Counted from the stretch's first letter, positions 24,999 through 33,783 are shown. The stretch is 52,521 nt of DNA from Candidatus Sysuiplasma acidicola (GCA_019721035.1 JAHEAA010000014.1:1-52521), one strand, 5' to 3'. Program-made: numbers and translations. The notes: generated by a model from the sequence alone, not told the origin.

Positions 24999-25448
24999 AT
25001 GGAAAAGACCTTTGTCATGGTAAAACCTGACGGAGTCCAGAGAGCACTTATCGGTGAAATAGTGTCCAGACTGGAGCGGAAAGGGCTCAGAGTGGTTGCC
25101 CTGAAGATTTACAGGATCCCGAGAGATATTGCGGAACGGTTTTATGCAGAGCACAAGGGAAAGCAGTTTTACGAAGGACTGATTAACTACATCACCTCGG
25201 GCCCGGCAGTATGCATGGTATGGGAGGGTCACGAGGCAGTGTCGGTTGTCAGAGCAATGATGGGAAAGACAAATCCTGCAGAGGCGCAGGCTGGAACGAT
25301 CAGGGGTGACTTTGCACTTCACCCGGGCAGGAATGTCATACATGGTTCAGATTCCCAGGCGTCAGCCAAAAGAGAAATAAACCTATTGTTCAATGATTAT
25401 GAGCTCATAGATTACAGGAGAATAGATGCCGAGTGGTTAATAGAATGA
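24999..25448 (+). CDS. ndk: Nucleoside diphosphate kinase
   Basis: This 149-residue enzyme passes phosphate from ATP to other NDPs through a phosphohistidine. The catalytic histidine is H115 in NVIHGSDS. Other family hallmarks are FVMVKPDGVQRALIGEI (5-21), the Kpn-loop region, RAMMGKTNPAEAQAGTIRGD and the C-terminal EWLIE. The start is 6 nt after the rpl24e stop. The position between L24e and aIF5B is typical for Euryarchaeota. Confidence 0.97.
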   Translation: MEKTFVMVKPDGVQRALIGEIVSRLERKGLRVVALKIYRIPRDIAERFYAEHKGKQFYEGLINYITSGPAVCMVWEGHEAVSVVRAMMGKTNPAEAQAGTIRGDFALHPGRNVIHGSDSQASAKREINLLFNDYELIDYRRIDAEWLIE

Positions 25449-25457
25449 GGGTTTACA

Positions 25458-27206
25458 ATGCCTGTCAGACAGCCTATCGTGACTGTAATGGGTCACGTGG
25501 ATCACGGAAAAACAACCATACTTGACAGCATCAGAGGAAGCTACGTCGCGGCGGGGGAGTCCGGGGGCATAACTCAGGGCATCGGCGCCACTGAGGTGCC
25601 GATGGACAGGGTAATGAAGCTCTGCGAAAAGATACTGAAGGACAGCACGTTCACCATTCCTGGTCTGCTCTTCATAGATACACCGGGACATCATGCATTT
25701 GTGTCGATGAGGGCGAGAGGAAGCGCCCTGTCTGACCTTGCAGTTGTTGTTATCGACATCAGGGAAGGCATAATGCCTCAGACAGTAGAATCTCTGCGGC
25801 TGCTGCGCAGGTACAGGACACCTTTTGTCATTGCGGCAAACAAGGTTGATCTGATAGACGGATGGAGAAGCAGGAGCTTTGAACCGTTCGTACTGCTCAT
25901 GAACGAGCAGCGTGAGGATGTCCTTCAGAAACTCGATGAGGCACTATACAAGATTATAGGGGATCTGACCGGACTGGGTTTTTCTGCAGACAGATATGAC
26001 AGGATAAAGGATTTTACAAAGAATGTCGCGATCGTGCCTCTGAGCGCCAAAACGAAAGACGGTATTCCTGACCTTTTGCTCGTGCTCACAGGACTCGCAC
26101 AGCGATACCTGGAACAGAGACTCGATACCGAGGACGGCCCTGCCGAGGGAACAATAATCGAAGTAAAGGAGGAAAAAGGATTCGGCGTAACAGCCGACAC
26201 GATAATTTATGCCGGCACGCTGAGCGTCGGCGACACTGTCGCAGTGGGCACCAGGGACGGTATACTTGCAACCAGAGTAAGAGGCATATTCAAGGCAAGA
26301 CCGCTGCGTGAGACCAAGGATCCAAAAGAACGATTCAAGCCGTTCGACAGTGTCTCGGCTGCAGCAGGTGTAAAGCTGCTTCTGCACAGCACCGACGGCG
26401 TTGCTGCAGGCTCTCCAATTTATGCCTACCGTAAGGATCCTTCAGAGGTGGAGGACAGGATATCAAAGGAGAGCGAAGTAAGCGTCAGTTTTGACGAGAG
26501 TGGCATCCTTGTGAAGACAGATGCCATAGGTTCGCTTGAAGCACTCCTGCTTGAGGCTAAAGACAGGGGAATTGAGATTGAAAACGGATATGTTGGCCCG
26601 GTCACGAGGCGCGACATAATTGATCGTGAATCAAAACAGAATGTACTGGAAAAGGCGATACTTGCGTTCAATGTACCGCTACTGCCGGAAGCCTCCGAGG
26701 CGCTGGTAAAGACGGATGTCAAGGTCATAAGCGGCGACGTGATTTACACCCTGCTGGACAATTTTGCGAAGTGGAAGGAGCAGAAGAGCGAAGAAGACCT
26801 TGAGAAAAAGAGAAAAGATGTGGTTTTCCCCGGAAAGATGCTTCTCATGCCCAATCACGTTTTCAGACTAAGCAAACCTGCCATAGTAGGTGTGAGGGTT
26901 CTGGCCGGCAAGGTCATGCAGGGTACAAAACTGATCAGGAGCGACGGGAGGGAAGCCGGAAGACTCAAGAGCATTCGTGCCGGTGAACAGGCGAAAACCG
27001 TGGCAATCGCCGGGGACGAGGTCGCTATGGCAATAGAGGGACCAACAGTTGGAAGGCAGATTTCCGAGGGAGATGTGCTCTACTCGGACATACCTGAGTC
27101 TGATGTTACGAAACTGTTGCCTGAGGACATAAACTTCGATGAAAGCCAGGTTCTGGACGAATTCCTGAAGATTAAGAGGAAAACAGATCCTTTCTGGGGA
27201 AAGTGA
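25458..27206 (+). CDS. infB: Translation initiation factor aIF5B
   Basis: This archaeal IF2/eIF5B GTPase (582 residues) promotes subunit joining and initiator tRNA positioning. The G domain has G1 GHVDHGKT (12-19), a switch I region with GGITQGIGATEVP, G3 DTPGHHAF, G4 NKVD and G5 LSAKT. It is followed by domain II (GTIIEVKEEKGFGVTADTII), domain III (DAIGSLEALLLEAK) and domain IV with the tRNA-binding C-terminus. Like other archaeal aIF5B it lacks the long N-terminal extension of bacterial IF2 or eukaryotic eIF5B. No intein is present. It lies 9 nt after ndk and is the last gene of the translation operon. Confidence 0.97.
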   Translation: MPVRQPIVTVMGHVDHGKTTILDSIRGSYVAAGESGGITQGIGATEVPMDRVMKLCEKILKDSTFTIPGLLFIDTPGHHAFVSMRARGSALSDLAVVVIDIREGIMPQTVESLRLLRRYRTPFVIAANKVDLIDGWRSRSFEPFVLLMNEQREDVLQKLDEALYKIIGDLTGLGFSADRYDRIKDFTKNVAIVPLSAKTKDGIPDLLLVLTGLAQRYLEQRLDTEDGPAEGTIIEVKEEKGFGVTADTIIYAGTLSVGDTVAVGTRDGILATRVRGIFKARPLRETKDPKERFKPFDSVSAAAGVKLLLHSTDGVAAGSPIYAYRKDPSEVEDRISKESEVSVSFDESGILVKTDAIGSLEALLLEAKDRGIEIENGYVGPVTRRDIIDRESKQNVLEKAILAFNVPLLPEASEALVKTDVKVISGDVIYTLLDNFAKWKEQKSEEDLEKKRKDVVFPGKMLLMPNHVFRLSKPAIVGVRVLAGKVMQGTKLIRSDGREAGRLKSIRAGEQAKTVAIAGDEVAMAIEGPTVGRQISEGDVLYSDIPESDVTKLLPEDINFDESQVLDEFLKIKRKTDPFWGK

Positions 27207-27269
27207 CACGACAGAACGGCAGTGCCGACTGTACCCTAGAAAGGTTAATAGAGCTTTTCAAAGGTAACT

Positions 27270-27650
27270 GTGCTGATGCATCTACCTTCAGAGCTTGAGG
27301 CGATTGCGGTTATTCCAGCGCTGCGCTCAATGCTGGCGCGGGAACTCGTGAACAACGGCCGCATGAGCCAGACGCAGGTTGCATCTCTTCTGGGCGTTAC
27401 ACAGGCCGCGGTGAGCAATTATATCACTGGAAGCAGGGGAAAGGAAGCAAGATATCTGGAGGACCCGGCAATAAGGAGAGCGATTTCGGAACTCGCGTTG
27501 AACATTGACGAGAAGCGAGACAGGATGTTAGTGGTCAGGGGTCTATTCGATCTTACGGAATTTATACGCAAGAACAGGCTCATGTGTAACATTCACGGGG
27601 CGCTGGATCAGGGTCTTGACGTGGACTCATGCCACATCTGCGATGACTGA
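27270..27650 (+). CDS. HTH transcriptional regulator (COG2522-like)
   Basis: The 126-residue protein has an N-terminal helix-turn-helix (MSQTQVASLLGVTQAAVSNYITG, read in parts). It ends with a cysteine/histidine motif: MCNIHGAL followed by SCHICDD, that is C-x2-H and C-x2-C. This arrangement is characteristic of a group of archaeal XRE-type predicted regulators (COG2522), probably with a metal or thiol-sensing site. The target is unknown. Start: GTG at 27270 with AAAGGT 4-5 nt upstream is preferred; the ATG at 27276 is possible. Its last 24 nt overlap the 3' end of the convergent Rossmann-protein gene. Confidence 0.82.
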   Translation: MLMHLPSELEAIAVIPALRSMLARELVNNGRMSQTQVASLLGVTQAAVSNYITGSRGKEARYLEDPAIRRAISELALNIDEKRDRMLVVRGLFDLTEFIRKNRLMCNIHGALDQGLDVDSCHICDD

Positions 27651-28394
27651 TTTCCTGTCCTGCGGCCTAACTGCATGCCCTGCTGCATCCGGGCAGGGCG
27701 TTATCTTCATCAGTCCAACAGCTCCATGGCAATTGCTGGTCGTCGCGACAACAGCAGTTAGCCCTCCGTCTCCTGAAGCCAGAGCGCGTTTCAGCAGTGA
27801 TTCGCAGGACTCGAATACACTGTCCGATGAAATGCTGCTCACACCCCATGCATAATGGGTGGTTTTAAAAACGATTGTCATGTCCGCAGACCTTCCGACC
27901 CTGGCAGGCACCAGCGTGCTGAGATCCCACGTTCTCTCCCCCTTTATTGCGGGACAGACGGATGGCTCGATGCATGAAAAGGGGCAGAGCCAGGCTGCAG
28001 CACTGATGTACTTCGTTGTGCCATTGCTCTTTTCAAAAGGTAAATCGAATGTTGTTACGACGGGTATAAATTCAACGGCATGACCTCCACGAACGCGAAG
28101 GTAGTTTGAACACACGTCAAACAACAGATGTGGTGCAATATGAGCAGGTATGAGCTGATCGCCTCTGCCGGCAGAATAGCTGAGAACGTAATCAGACAGG
28201 AAAGAGGACCAGTCAGATTTTGCGAACACAACCCGACCGTTATCTCCGAATTCTGTTCTGGCCGGCGGCGATTCATTCCTGTCGACGATGACGATCCTTG
28301 CGTTGCCGCCGATCCTGCCGGCCCCGATTGCCTTCAGCAAACGTCTCGTCTGAAACGTTCCATAACATCCTCCGCCAATGACTATGATGTCCAC
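27627..28394 (-). CDS. Rossmann-fold protein with cysteine cluster, function unknown
   Basis: From GTG 28394 the product has 255 residues and begins MDIIVIGGGCYGTFQTRRLL, a dinucleotide-binding GxGxxG-like fold, followed by a second strand ARIVIVDRNE. In the middle is a cysteine group, WLCPFSCIEPSVCPAIKGER (C-x3-C-x5-C), which could bind metal or an iron-sulfur cluster. I do not recognise a characterized family. The frame continues upstream to 28520, but the GTG has an AGGTG SD (AGGTAAAGGTG) and lies about 27 nt from a TATA-like box at 28417-28425, which decides the start. The last 24 nt overlap the convergent HTH gene. An oxidoreductase or FAD/NAD-binding role is a guess. Confidence 0.7.
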   Translation of the reverse strand: MDIIVIGGGCYGTFQTRRLLKAIGAGRIGGNARIVIVDRNESPPARTEFGDNGRVVFAKSDWSSFLSDYVLSYSAGRGDQLIPAHIAPHLLFDVCSNYLRVRGGHAVEFIPVVTTFDLPFEKSNGTTKYISAAAWLCPFSCIEPSVCPAIKGERTWDLSTLVPARVGRSADMTIVFKTTHYAWGVSSISSDSVFESCESLLKRALASGDGGLTAVVATTSNCHGAVGLMKITPCPDAAGHAVRPQDRKSVIADVA

Positions 28395-28416
28395 GGCACC
28401 TTTACCTGCTGAATGT

Positions 28417-28425
28417 CTATATATC
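28417..28425. promoter_or_regulatory. Near-symmetric TATA-like box between divergent genes
   Basis: CTATATATC reads as a TATA box on both strands. It lies 27 nt upstream of the GTG of the leftward Rossmann gene and 63 nt upstream of the ATG of the rightward DUF4129 gene. It is the only good TATA element in the 89-bp gap. Confidence 0.5.
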
Positions 28426-28483
28426 GTTGCGCTGTTTAGCTTCCTGACGATAACGAGCCTCAACAGTGAGAACCGGGGGATCG

Positions 28484-29398
28484 ATGAGAAAAGGAAGCAG
28501 TGTCTTGACTGCAGGCACATTCAGGCTGTTGCTTGTATTTGCGGCACTGGTGCTTTCATCAGTAATGATTGCATCCGTATCCGGTAATGCCGGCTTCCTG
28601 TCGAATCTCGGCCGGCCGGTGCAACTGGGACCTGCCGTAGGGTATACGCTCTTATTCCTGATCATTGTCTTTTTCATAGCCGTCCTCATCATGGAAGTGA
28701 TCCTCTTCTTCATACACGTGAGGACTTCGAAGAAGGGCATCCTGGTCGGAGGCGGCAGCAGAAGTTCCTTTGTGACCAACAGCATAATCGCTCTCGCTTT
28801 CATTTTTTCACTTGTGGGACTCTATTTTCTGCTTAACTCAGCACATCTCTCTTCGAGTATTCTCAACAGGTCAGCGCGCCCTGTGACAGGCAATTCGACG
28901 GCGCCCGTAATAGGCTTCGACGGCGGCTCGCAGTTTTCTTCAGCAATAGGACTTGTGCTTTCAGTAACCATTGCATTGATACTGGCTCTGGCTGCAATCT
29001 ACGTCATCGTTGCTATCAGGCCAACCGGGATGCATGAGAACGAAGATGAAGCGCACGAAATGATCTCACAGAGCATAGGACAGGAGATAGAAAAGATAAG
29101 AGACAGCGCGGATCCGCGCGCCGCAATACTCGATTCGTACAGAAAGATGTGCTCTTTCCTCTCCAGCAGGGGTGCCGAGGACAAAGGATGGTGGACGGCA
29201 AGGGAATTTGAGAAAAGAATAACGGAACGGTTCGGGTTGCAAGGGAAAACTGTAGCAGAAATCACATCTCTTTTCGAGGAAGCCAAATACAGCATGCATC
29301 CGCTTGGCGGACTAGAGAGAGACAGAGCCGTAAGTCTGCTCGAGGAAATCAGAAAAGAGATAAAGGAGGCAGCGCCCGGGAGCTTGACAGTACAATGA
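28484..29398 (+). CDS. Membrane protein with C-terminal DUF4129-like domain
   Basis: The 304-residue product has four hydrophobic segments: LLLVFAALVLSSVMIASVSG, YTLLFLIIVFFIAVLIMEVI, SIIALAFIFSLVGLYFLL and GLVLSVTIALILALAAIYVI. A cytosolic C-terminal domain of about 110 residues follows, with ILDSYRKMCSFLSSRG, WTAREFEKRI and SLFEEAKYSMHPL, typical of DUF4129. DUF4129 proteins commonly accompany MoxR ATPases and DUF58 proteins, as here, and may act in assembly or maturation of membrane or secreted complexes; the biochemical role is unproven. The ATG at 28484 has a GGGGGA SD. It overlaps the next gene by 4 nt (ATGA). Confidence 0.82.
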   Translation: MRKGSSVLTAGTFRLLLVFAALVLSSVMIASVSGNAGFLSNLGRPVQLGPAVGYTLLFLIIVFFIAVLIMEVILFFIHVRTSKKGILVGGGSRSSFVTNSIIALAFIFSLVGLYFLLNSAHLSSSILNRSARPVTGNSTAPVIGFDGGSQFSSAIGLVLSVTIALILALAAIYVIVAIRPTGMHENEDEAHEMISQSIGQEIEKIRDSADPRAAILDSYRKMCSFLSSRGAEDKGWWTAREFEKRITERFGLQGKTVAEITSLFEEAKYSMHPLGGLERDRAVSLLEEIRKEIKEAAPGSLTVQ

Positions 29399-29952
29399 AC
29401 AGCATGACCTTGCCGGAAGCAGGAACGGGCAGAACGACGGCCCGTCACATTGCACTAATATCGCTTGCAACTATTGCCGCGTACGCTGTTGTGAGATTAA
29501 CCGGTGTTCCGCCACTTTACCTGTTGCCAGTCGCCATTGTTGCCGCTGGTGGAATGGAATACATGCTTATCACGTGGGCATTGGGACTCCTTGAAGCTAC
29601 ACCAGTTACGTCGAAAATGCCTGCATCCACAGAAAGAGAAAGCGGATTCGCGAGAAAGTCGAGAATTGCCGGCATGGCGCTTGACGGCAGGGTCTACAGT
29701 CAGCAGATCATCCTTGCAGAGCTGAGGGCCCTGCTAGTTGAGAGGGCTGCGGCCAGAAACCAGGTTGGTTACAGGCAACTGACAGCAATTATTGACGAGA
29801 AAGGAGCATTTGGATTCTTCGGAAACAAGCCGCTTGCTGAATTGTATAAGAGCTCCTTTTCCGGGAAGGTCGAGAACGCCAAGATGCCTGCTTCGAAAAA
29901 GGAATTCGCCGAAAAGATTGAAAACGCGATTGAATGCCTCGAAGATTTTTGA
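29395..29952 (+). CDS. Small membrane protein in MoxR operon
   Basis: I do not recognise this 185-residue protein. It has two adjacent hydrophobic segments near the N-terminus (HIALISLATIAAYAVVRL and LYLLPVAIVAAGGMEYMLI). A cytosolic helical domain of about 120 residues follows, with RVYSQQIILAELRALLVERA and a Lys/Glu-rich C-terminus. It overlaps the upstream DUF4129 gene by 4 nt and is followed at once by moxR, so it is probably a fixed partner of the module. Similar two-helix proteins occupy this position in other archaeal MoxR-DUF58 operons, as far as I recall, but I cannot verify it. Confidence 0.65.
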   Translation: MNSMTLPEAGTGRTTARHIALISLATIAAYAVVRLTGVPPLYLLPVAIVAAGGMEYMLITWALGLLEATPVTSKMPASTERESGFARKSRIAGMALDGRVYSQQIILAELRALLVERAAARNQVGYRQLTAIIDEKGAFGFFGNKPLAELYKSSFSGKVENAKMPASKKEFAEKIENAIECLEDF

Positions 29953-30914
29953 AGGTGATCAAGCTGAATGCCCAGGAAGTTAACGGAAAAGCAAAGCTTA
30001 TCTTGTCTGAGATGAACAAGGTGGTCGTAGGCAAGAATGATGTCGTCATGAAGATGCTGGCGGCCATTTTTGCAAACGGCCACATACTCATTGAGGATTT
30101 TCCCGGACTGGCCAAGACACTGATTGCGAGAAGTTTCGCAGCAGTTATAGGCTGCGACTTCCGCAGAATCCAATTCACACCGGACCTCCTTCCTTCCGAT
30201 GTCACCGGCTCAAGCATACTGAACAGGAAGAGCAACGAGTTCGAATTAAGAAAGGGACCCGTATTCACAAACATTCTCCTCGCCGACGAAATAAACAGGG
30301 CGCCGCCGAAAACGCAATCCGCCCTGCTCGAGGCGATGCAGGAAAGACAGGCGACAATAGAGGGCAAGACGTACGGCATTGAGAAGCCCTTCATCGTAAT
30401 GGCAACTCAGAATCCCATTGAATATGAAGGCACGTATCCGTTGCCTGAAGCACAGCTTGACAGGTTCATGATGAAGATATCCGTCGGATACCCTACGAAG
30501 GATGAGGAAGCTTCGGTATTGAGCAGAAGGAGAGAGCGGAAAATTGAAGGTTTCGAAATCTCCCCCGCAATAGATCGGGAAACACTGCTGTCGATACAGA
30601 GAGAGACAGAGGAAGTGCACGTATCGCGGGAGATTGAACAGTACATCGTGGATGTCGTCAGAGCGACAAGGATGCACCGTTCGGTCGAGATTGGTGCGTC
30701 GCCTAGAGGATCGCTTTCACTCATGAGACTTAGCATGGCCGGCGCGTGTGTCAGGGGGAGAGATTTCGTGACGCCCGACGACGTTAAAGAATATGCGGTG
30801 AACGCTCTGGCACACAGGCTTATACTCAAACCAGATCCTTGGCTCAGAGGTGTGAAGTCGGAACAAATCGTTTCAGAGCTACTGGAACAGGTGAACGTAC
30901 CGAAGGTGGATTGA
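29934..30914 (+). CDS. MoxR-family AAA+ ATPase
   Basis: This AAA+ chaperone of the MoxR family (326 residues from 29934) remodels or activates partner complexes and typically works with VWA or DUF58 proteins. Walker A is IEDFPGLAKT, the ED-x-PG-x-x-KT form common in MoxR. Walker B is LLADEINRAPPKTQSALLEA. Sensor I is MATQNPIEYEG, the arginine finger region is LPEAQLDRFMMK, and the lid domain has GASPRGSLSLMRL. The start is uncertain: ATG 29934 overlaps the preceding gene by 19 nt without a clear SD, while the GTG at 29955 gives a product starting VIKLNAQEVNG. The DUF58 gene follows in the same reading frame, just after the stop. Confidence 0.93.
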   Translation: MPRRFLKVIKLNAQEVNGKAKLILSEMNKVVVGKNDVVMKMLAAIFANGHILIEDFPGLAKTLIARSFAAVIGCDFRRIQFTPDLLPSDVTGSSILNRKSNEFELRKGPVFTNILLADEINRAPPKTQSALLEAMQERQATIEGKTYGIEKPFIVMATQNPIEYEGTYPLPEAQLDRFMMKISVGYPTKDEEASVLSRRRERKIEGFEISPAIDRETLLSIQRETEEVHVSREIEQYIVDVVRATRMHRSVEIGASPRGSLSLMRLSMAGACVRGRDFVTPDDVKEYAVNALAHRLILKPDPWLRGVKSEQIVSELLEQVNVPKVD

Positions 30915-32162
30915 CTGACCGGTCCGGGATTTGCGCCTGCAGTACTGCTCTCCTCGTTTTTACTCATCCTGTCGGTGATCACACGAAATCCTGTTCCGGC
31001 TGCAATGTTCCTGTCTGTCATTATCCTGATTGTCATGGAGAGCGACCTAAGAGATGCCGGCGGAGATTTCAGCAGCATACAGGAATGCGATACAGGCACG
31101 ACCATTGTCGGTGAGAAGCTTCACCTCAGCTACACATTTGAAAACGCCGGAAGACTTCTGCTCGTTTCGCTGGTGCAGGATTTTCCTGAAGGTTTCCACA
31201 ATCCAGCGGCTCGCCGCACGTTTCTTTTGCATAGAACGAGAAGCGTCAGCATTTCCATTACGATGGACGAAGGAGGAATGTTTTCGATCCCGCGGCCCCG
31301 CGTCTTCATATCAGACCTGTTCAGAATAAGCGCCAGGAGTATTGACTTCGGTGAAGTCAGAGAAATTACTGTCCTGAGCGGTGTTGCCAGGATGAGAACT
31401 GAACTGTTCAGACCAAAGAACTACAGAATGCTTCCGGGAAACATTGCTTCGAGATATGCCGGAAGCGGCTACGAGTTTCACTCAATACGCCAATATGACG
31501 AAGGACAGCCGCTGCATCATGTCAACTGGAAGACATCCGCTCGCCTCGATGAATTATGGGTGAATGATTTTGTCAGCGAACGCAGCGGCACGATGCTGAT
31601 CATACTTGACGTAAAAATGATAGATTCGGACGAGGATTTGACGAAGCGCTATGCAGGACGTGCGGCATTCGCTGCATCTTCTATGGCGTATTCAGCAATA
31701 ATGGAAAGAAATTCGGTTGGAATGATTGTTCTGGGCGAAAGACCGTTCAGGGTTAAGCCGGACTACGGCATAAGGCAGTTCCAGAGGATTTCCCACCTCC
31801 TGGCATCGATCGGCGTCTCCAGACATCCGTCTCCGGCTCAAATCGACAAGGCAGCTGAAGTGTACGGCAAGGCTTTTGCACAGCATGTTGTTATTTCACC
31901 GCTCGCCGATGACGAGACGCTTGACTCGGTAGCCACGTTGGCCATGAATTTCAGAGATGTGTGGACGATTGTACCCATCATATTCGAAAGAACGTCTACG
32001 CGCACCGGAGAGGATGTGGCGCGTGAGCTTCTCAGGCTCTCGCAGCAGAACAATGCAATACGGCTGTCGAAGGTGTGCAGAACAATCACTTGGGACAGGA
32101 GTGAAGCGTTGCAGAGCGTGATAGAAATTGCAGGAAAGGCGATGACAAGGGGGCCCAGATGA
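30915..32162 (+). CDS. DUF58 membrane protein, probable CTG start
   Basis: This DUF58 protein is the usual partner of MoxR. It has N-terminal membrane helices, an extended beta domain, then the DUF58 core (YEFHSIRQYDEGQPLHHVNW, the GxEF-x-x-x-R-x-Y-x-x-GD-like motif, with DVKMIDSDEDL as the VWA-like strand). The first canonical start is GTG 30975, but it has no SD and cuts off the first of two expected membrane helices. The frame is open back to the MoxR stop, where CTG 30915 sits 6 nt after AGGTGG and adds 20 residues, including VLLSSFLLILSV. I therefore place the start at CTG 30915 and treat 30975 as the fallback. It overlaps the next gene by 4 nt. Confidence 0.85.
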   Translation: MTGPGFAPAVLLSSFLLILSVITRNPVPAAMFLSVIILIVMESDLRDAGGDFSSIQECDTGTTIVGEKLHLSYTFENAGRLLLVSLVQDFPEGFHNPAARRTFLLHRTRSVSISITMDEGGMFSIPRPRVFISDLFRISARSIDFGEVREITVLSGVARMRTELFRPKNYRMLPGNIASRYAGSGYEFHSIRQYDEGQPLHHVNWKTSARLDELWVNDFVSERSGTMLIILDVKMIDSDEDLTKRYAGRAAFAASSMAYSAIMERNSVGMIVLGERPFRVKPDYGIRQFQRISHLLASIGVSRHPSPAQIDKAAEVYGKAFAQHVVISPLADDETLDSVATLAMNFRDVWTIVPIIFERTSTRTGEDVARELLRLSQQNNAIRLSKVCRTITWDRSEALQSVIEIAGKAMTRGPR

Positions 32163-32683
32163 TGGTCTGGCAGCCTGCAGTTTCCAAATACGAAATGACA
32201 GCCTTGCTAACAGTATCGATATTGGCAATGATGTTGGTGGACAGTCACGCTTACATGCTTTTTACTGTGGCATTGCTGATCATCATATTACTTGCTGTAG
32301 CAGGCGCCATGCAGGGTGTTTGCATAGCGTATGCGGCTACTGTAGTGGTGTTCATCTCGTTTGCGCGGGGCACGCTGATTTCGGAAGCGTTCGACGTTTT
32401 GCTCATAATAATTGCGCTCACATCATACAGTTTTCTGCGCCCGTCCACCGCGGAGCATAAACACATGACTGTTGCGGTGTCTTCGGAAAAGAATGTAGCT
32501 CTGAGCGGTGTGCTCAGACTTGCACTGCTCTTCATTATAATGCTGACCGCAGTTATGCTCGCAAATCTACTTTCCTGGCTGCTGGGAATAAGGGTGACAA
32601 ATATTCTCATTCTGCTCCCTATGCTGGGTTTCGGCTTCCTGATCATAGTAATGGCGGGCCGCTTGGCAATACGGGCCGGATAG
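32159..32683 (+). CDS. Multi-spanning membrane protein, MoxR module
   Basis: Unrecognised 174-residue protein with four or five hydrophobic helices (LLTVSILAMMLVDSHAYML, LLIIILLAVAGAMQGV, LLIIIALTSYSFL, LALLFIIMLTAVMLANLLSW, ILILLPMLGFGFLIIVMAG). It overlaps DUF58 by 4 nt (ATGA) and ends the first MoxR operon. Comparable modules often end with a membrane protein; no enzymatic motif is visible. Confidence 0.65.
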   Translation: MMVWQPAVSKYEMTALLTVSILAMMLVDSHAYMLFTVALLIIILLAVAGAMQGVCIAYAATVVVFISFARGTLISEAFDVLLIIIALTSYSFLRPSTAEHKHMTVAVSSEKNVALSGVLRLALLFIIMLTAVMLANLLSWLLGIRVTNILILLPMLGFGFLIIVMAGRLAIRAG

Positions 32684-32817
32684 CCAGGCGCTAAACGTGA
32701 GAGGGCCGCTCTGTGTCTGAACTATCAGGCATAGCATGATCGTGCGACAATTTAATTAATGCAAAGGCATAGACTGAATTGAAAATACCTGCAAGAAGAC
32801 AGGCAGAATAATCAGGT

Positions 32818-33783
32818 GTGACTGAATTGCGAGAACTTACCCTAGACCGGGAATCACTTGACAGAGCCGTTGGAGGCATAAAGACAAAGCACTCCATAAT
32901 CGGAAGGGAAGTGGAACTGAGGAAGGCCCTGATATGCGCAAATGCGCAAAGGCACATACTTATTGAGGGACCCGTGGGAGTGGGAAAGACCGTCCTTGCG
33001 ACAGCAATAGCAGACTATCTGCAGAGACCGATTTTGCGCGTAGATGGGGATGAGCGGTACACAGAGCAGAAACTGACTGGATGGTTCGATCCGCCGATTG
33101 TCATGCAGAAGGGGTACAGCGAGGAGTCATTCATCAGCGGTCCCCTGACGCAATCCATGAACGCCGGGGGGATACTTTTCATCAACGAACTCAACAGGCT
33201 GAATGAAGGAGTGCAGAATGTTCTCCTGCCGGCGATGGACGAAGGGAAGATTGAGATACCGAGAATCGGCACAGTCTATGCGAAGGAAGGTTTTCTCATA
33301 ATTGCAACTCAGAATCCCAGGGAGTTCATTGCCACGAGCTCCCTGTCGGAGGCGCTATCCGACAGGTTCGAACTTCTCCCTCTGACGTATCAGGACGAGG
33401 AAGAGGAGCGCAGCATTGTGGAAACGCGCACAGGTCTCCACGACGAACACGCGACGCGCATTATAACAGCAATAATCAGGGAAACGAGGGTGCACCCGTT
33501 TGTAAGGCGGGGAGCATCAATCAGAGCTGCGACCAGCATGGCAACCATCATGTCATTCACAGAAAGGGACATAGAGGACTTCAGGAATGCTGCATATCTG
33601 TCTCTTCCCACAAGAATGGAGCTGCGCGAAGATTCTAAGAAGAATGTCTACGAGGTAATCGACGAGATCATAGACAAGGTTGTCAGCAGGACACCTGTTT
33701 CCGAACGCGAGAAGGAGGAAAACAGTAACCCTGAAGACACTACGGAAGGGAAGGCCGGGGAAAAAAAAACGATCGGGATCTGA
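32818..33783 (+). CDS. Second MoxR/ChlI-type AAA+ ATPase
   Basis: This 321-residue AAA+ protein is distinct from the upstream MoxR and closer to ChlI/CoxD/NorQ-like ATPases. Walker A is EGPVGVGKT, and the Walker B region is GILFINELNRLNEGVQ, in which the usual Asp is Asn (FINE rather than FIDE) while the catalytic Glu remains. Sensor I is IATQNPREFIATS, and the sensor II/lid has RRGASIRAATS. A Glu/Lys-rich tail of about 30 residues ends in a nine-A run that encodes KK. Start GTG 32818. The VWA protein gene follows in the -1 frame and can be read continuously from the A-run, so a fused AAA-VWA product by slippage is possible. AAA and VWA pairs act together, like BchI/BchD. Confidence 0.88.
   Translation: MTELRELTLDRESLDRAVGGIKTKHSIIGREVELRKALICANAQRHILIEGPVGVGKTVLATAIADYLQRPILRVDGDERYTEQKLTGWFDPPIVMQKGYSEESFISGPLTQSMNAGGILFINELNRLNEGVQNVLLPAMDEGKIEIPRIGTVYAKEGFLIIATQNPREFIATSSLSEALSDRFELLPLTYQDEEEERSIVETRTGLHDEHATRIITAIIRETRVHPFVRRGASIRAATSMATIMSFTERDIEDFRNAAYLSLPTRMELREDSKKNVYEVIDEIIDKVVSRTPVSEREKEENSNPEDTTEGKAGEKKTIGI
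33760..33770 (+). promoter_or_regulatory. Nine-A slippery run at end of AAA+ gene
   Basis: A G-A9-C run sits near the 3' end of the AAA+ gene, 15 nt before its stop. A -1 shift here (A AAA AAA type heptamer) enters the VWA frame, which is open from this point through the ATG at 33813. It is a candidate frameshift or transcriptional slippage site. A sequencing or assembly error in the homopolymer cannot be excluded. Confidence 0.4.
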
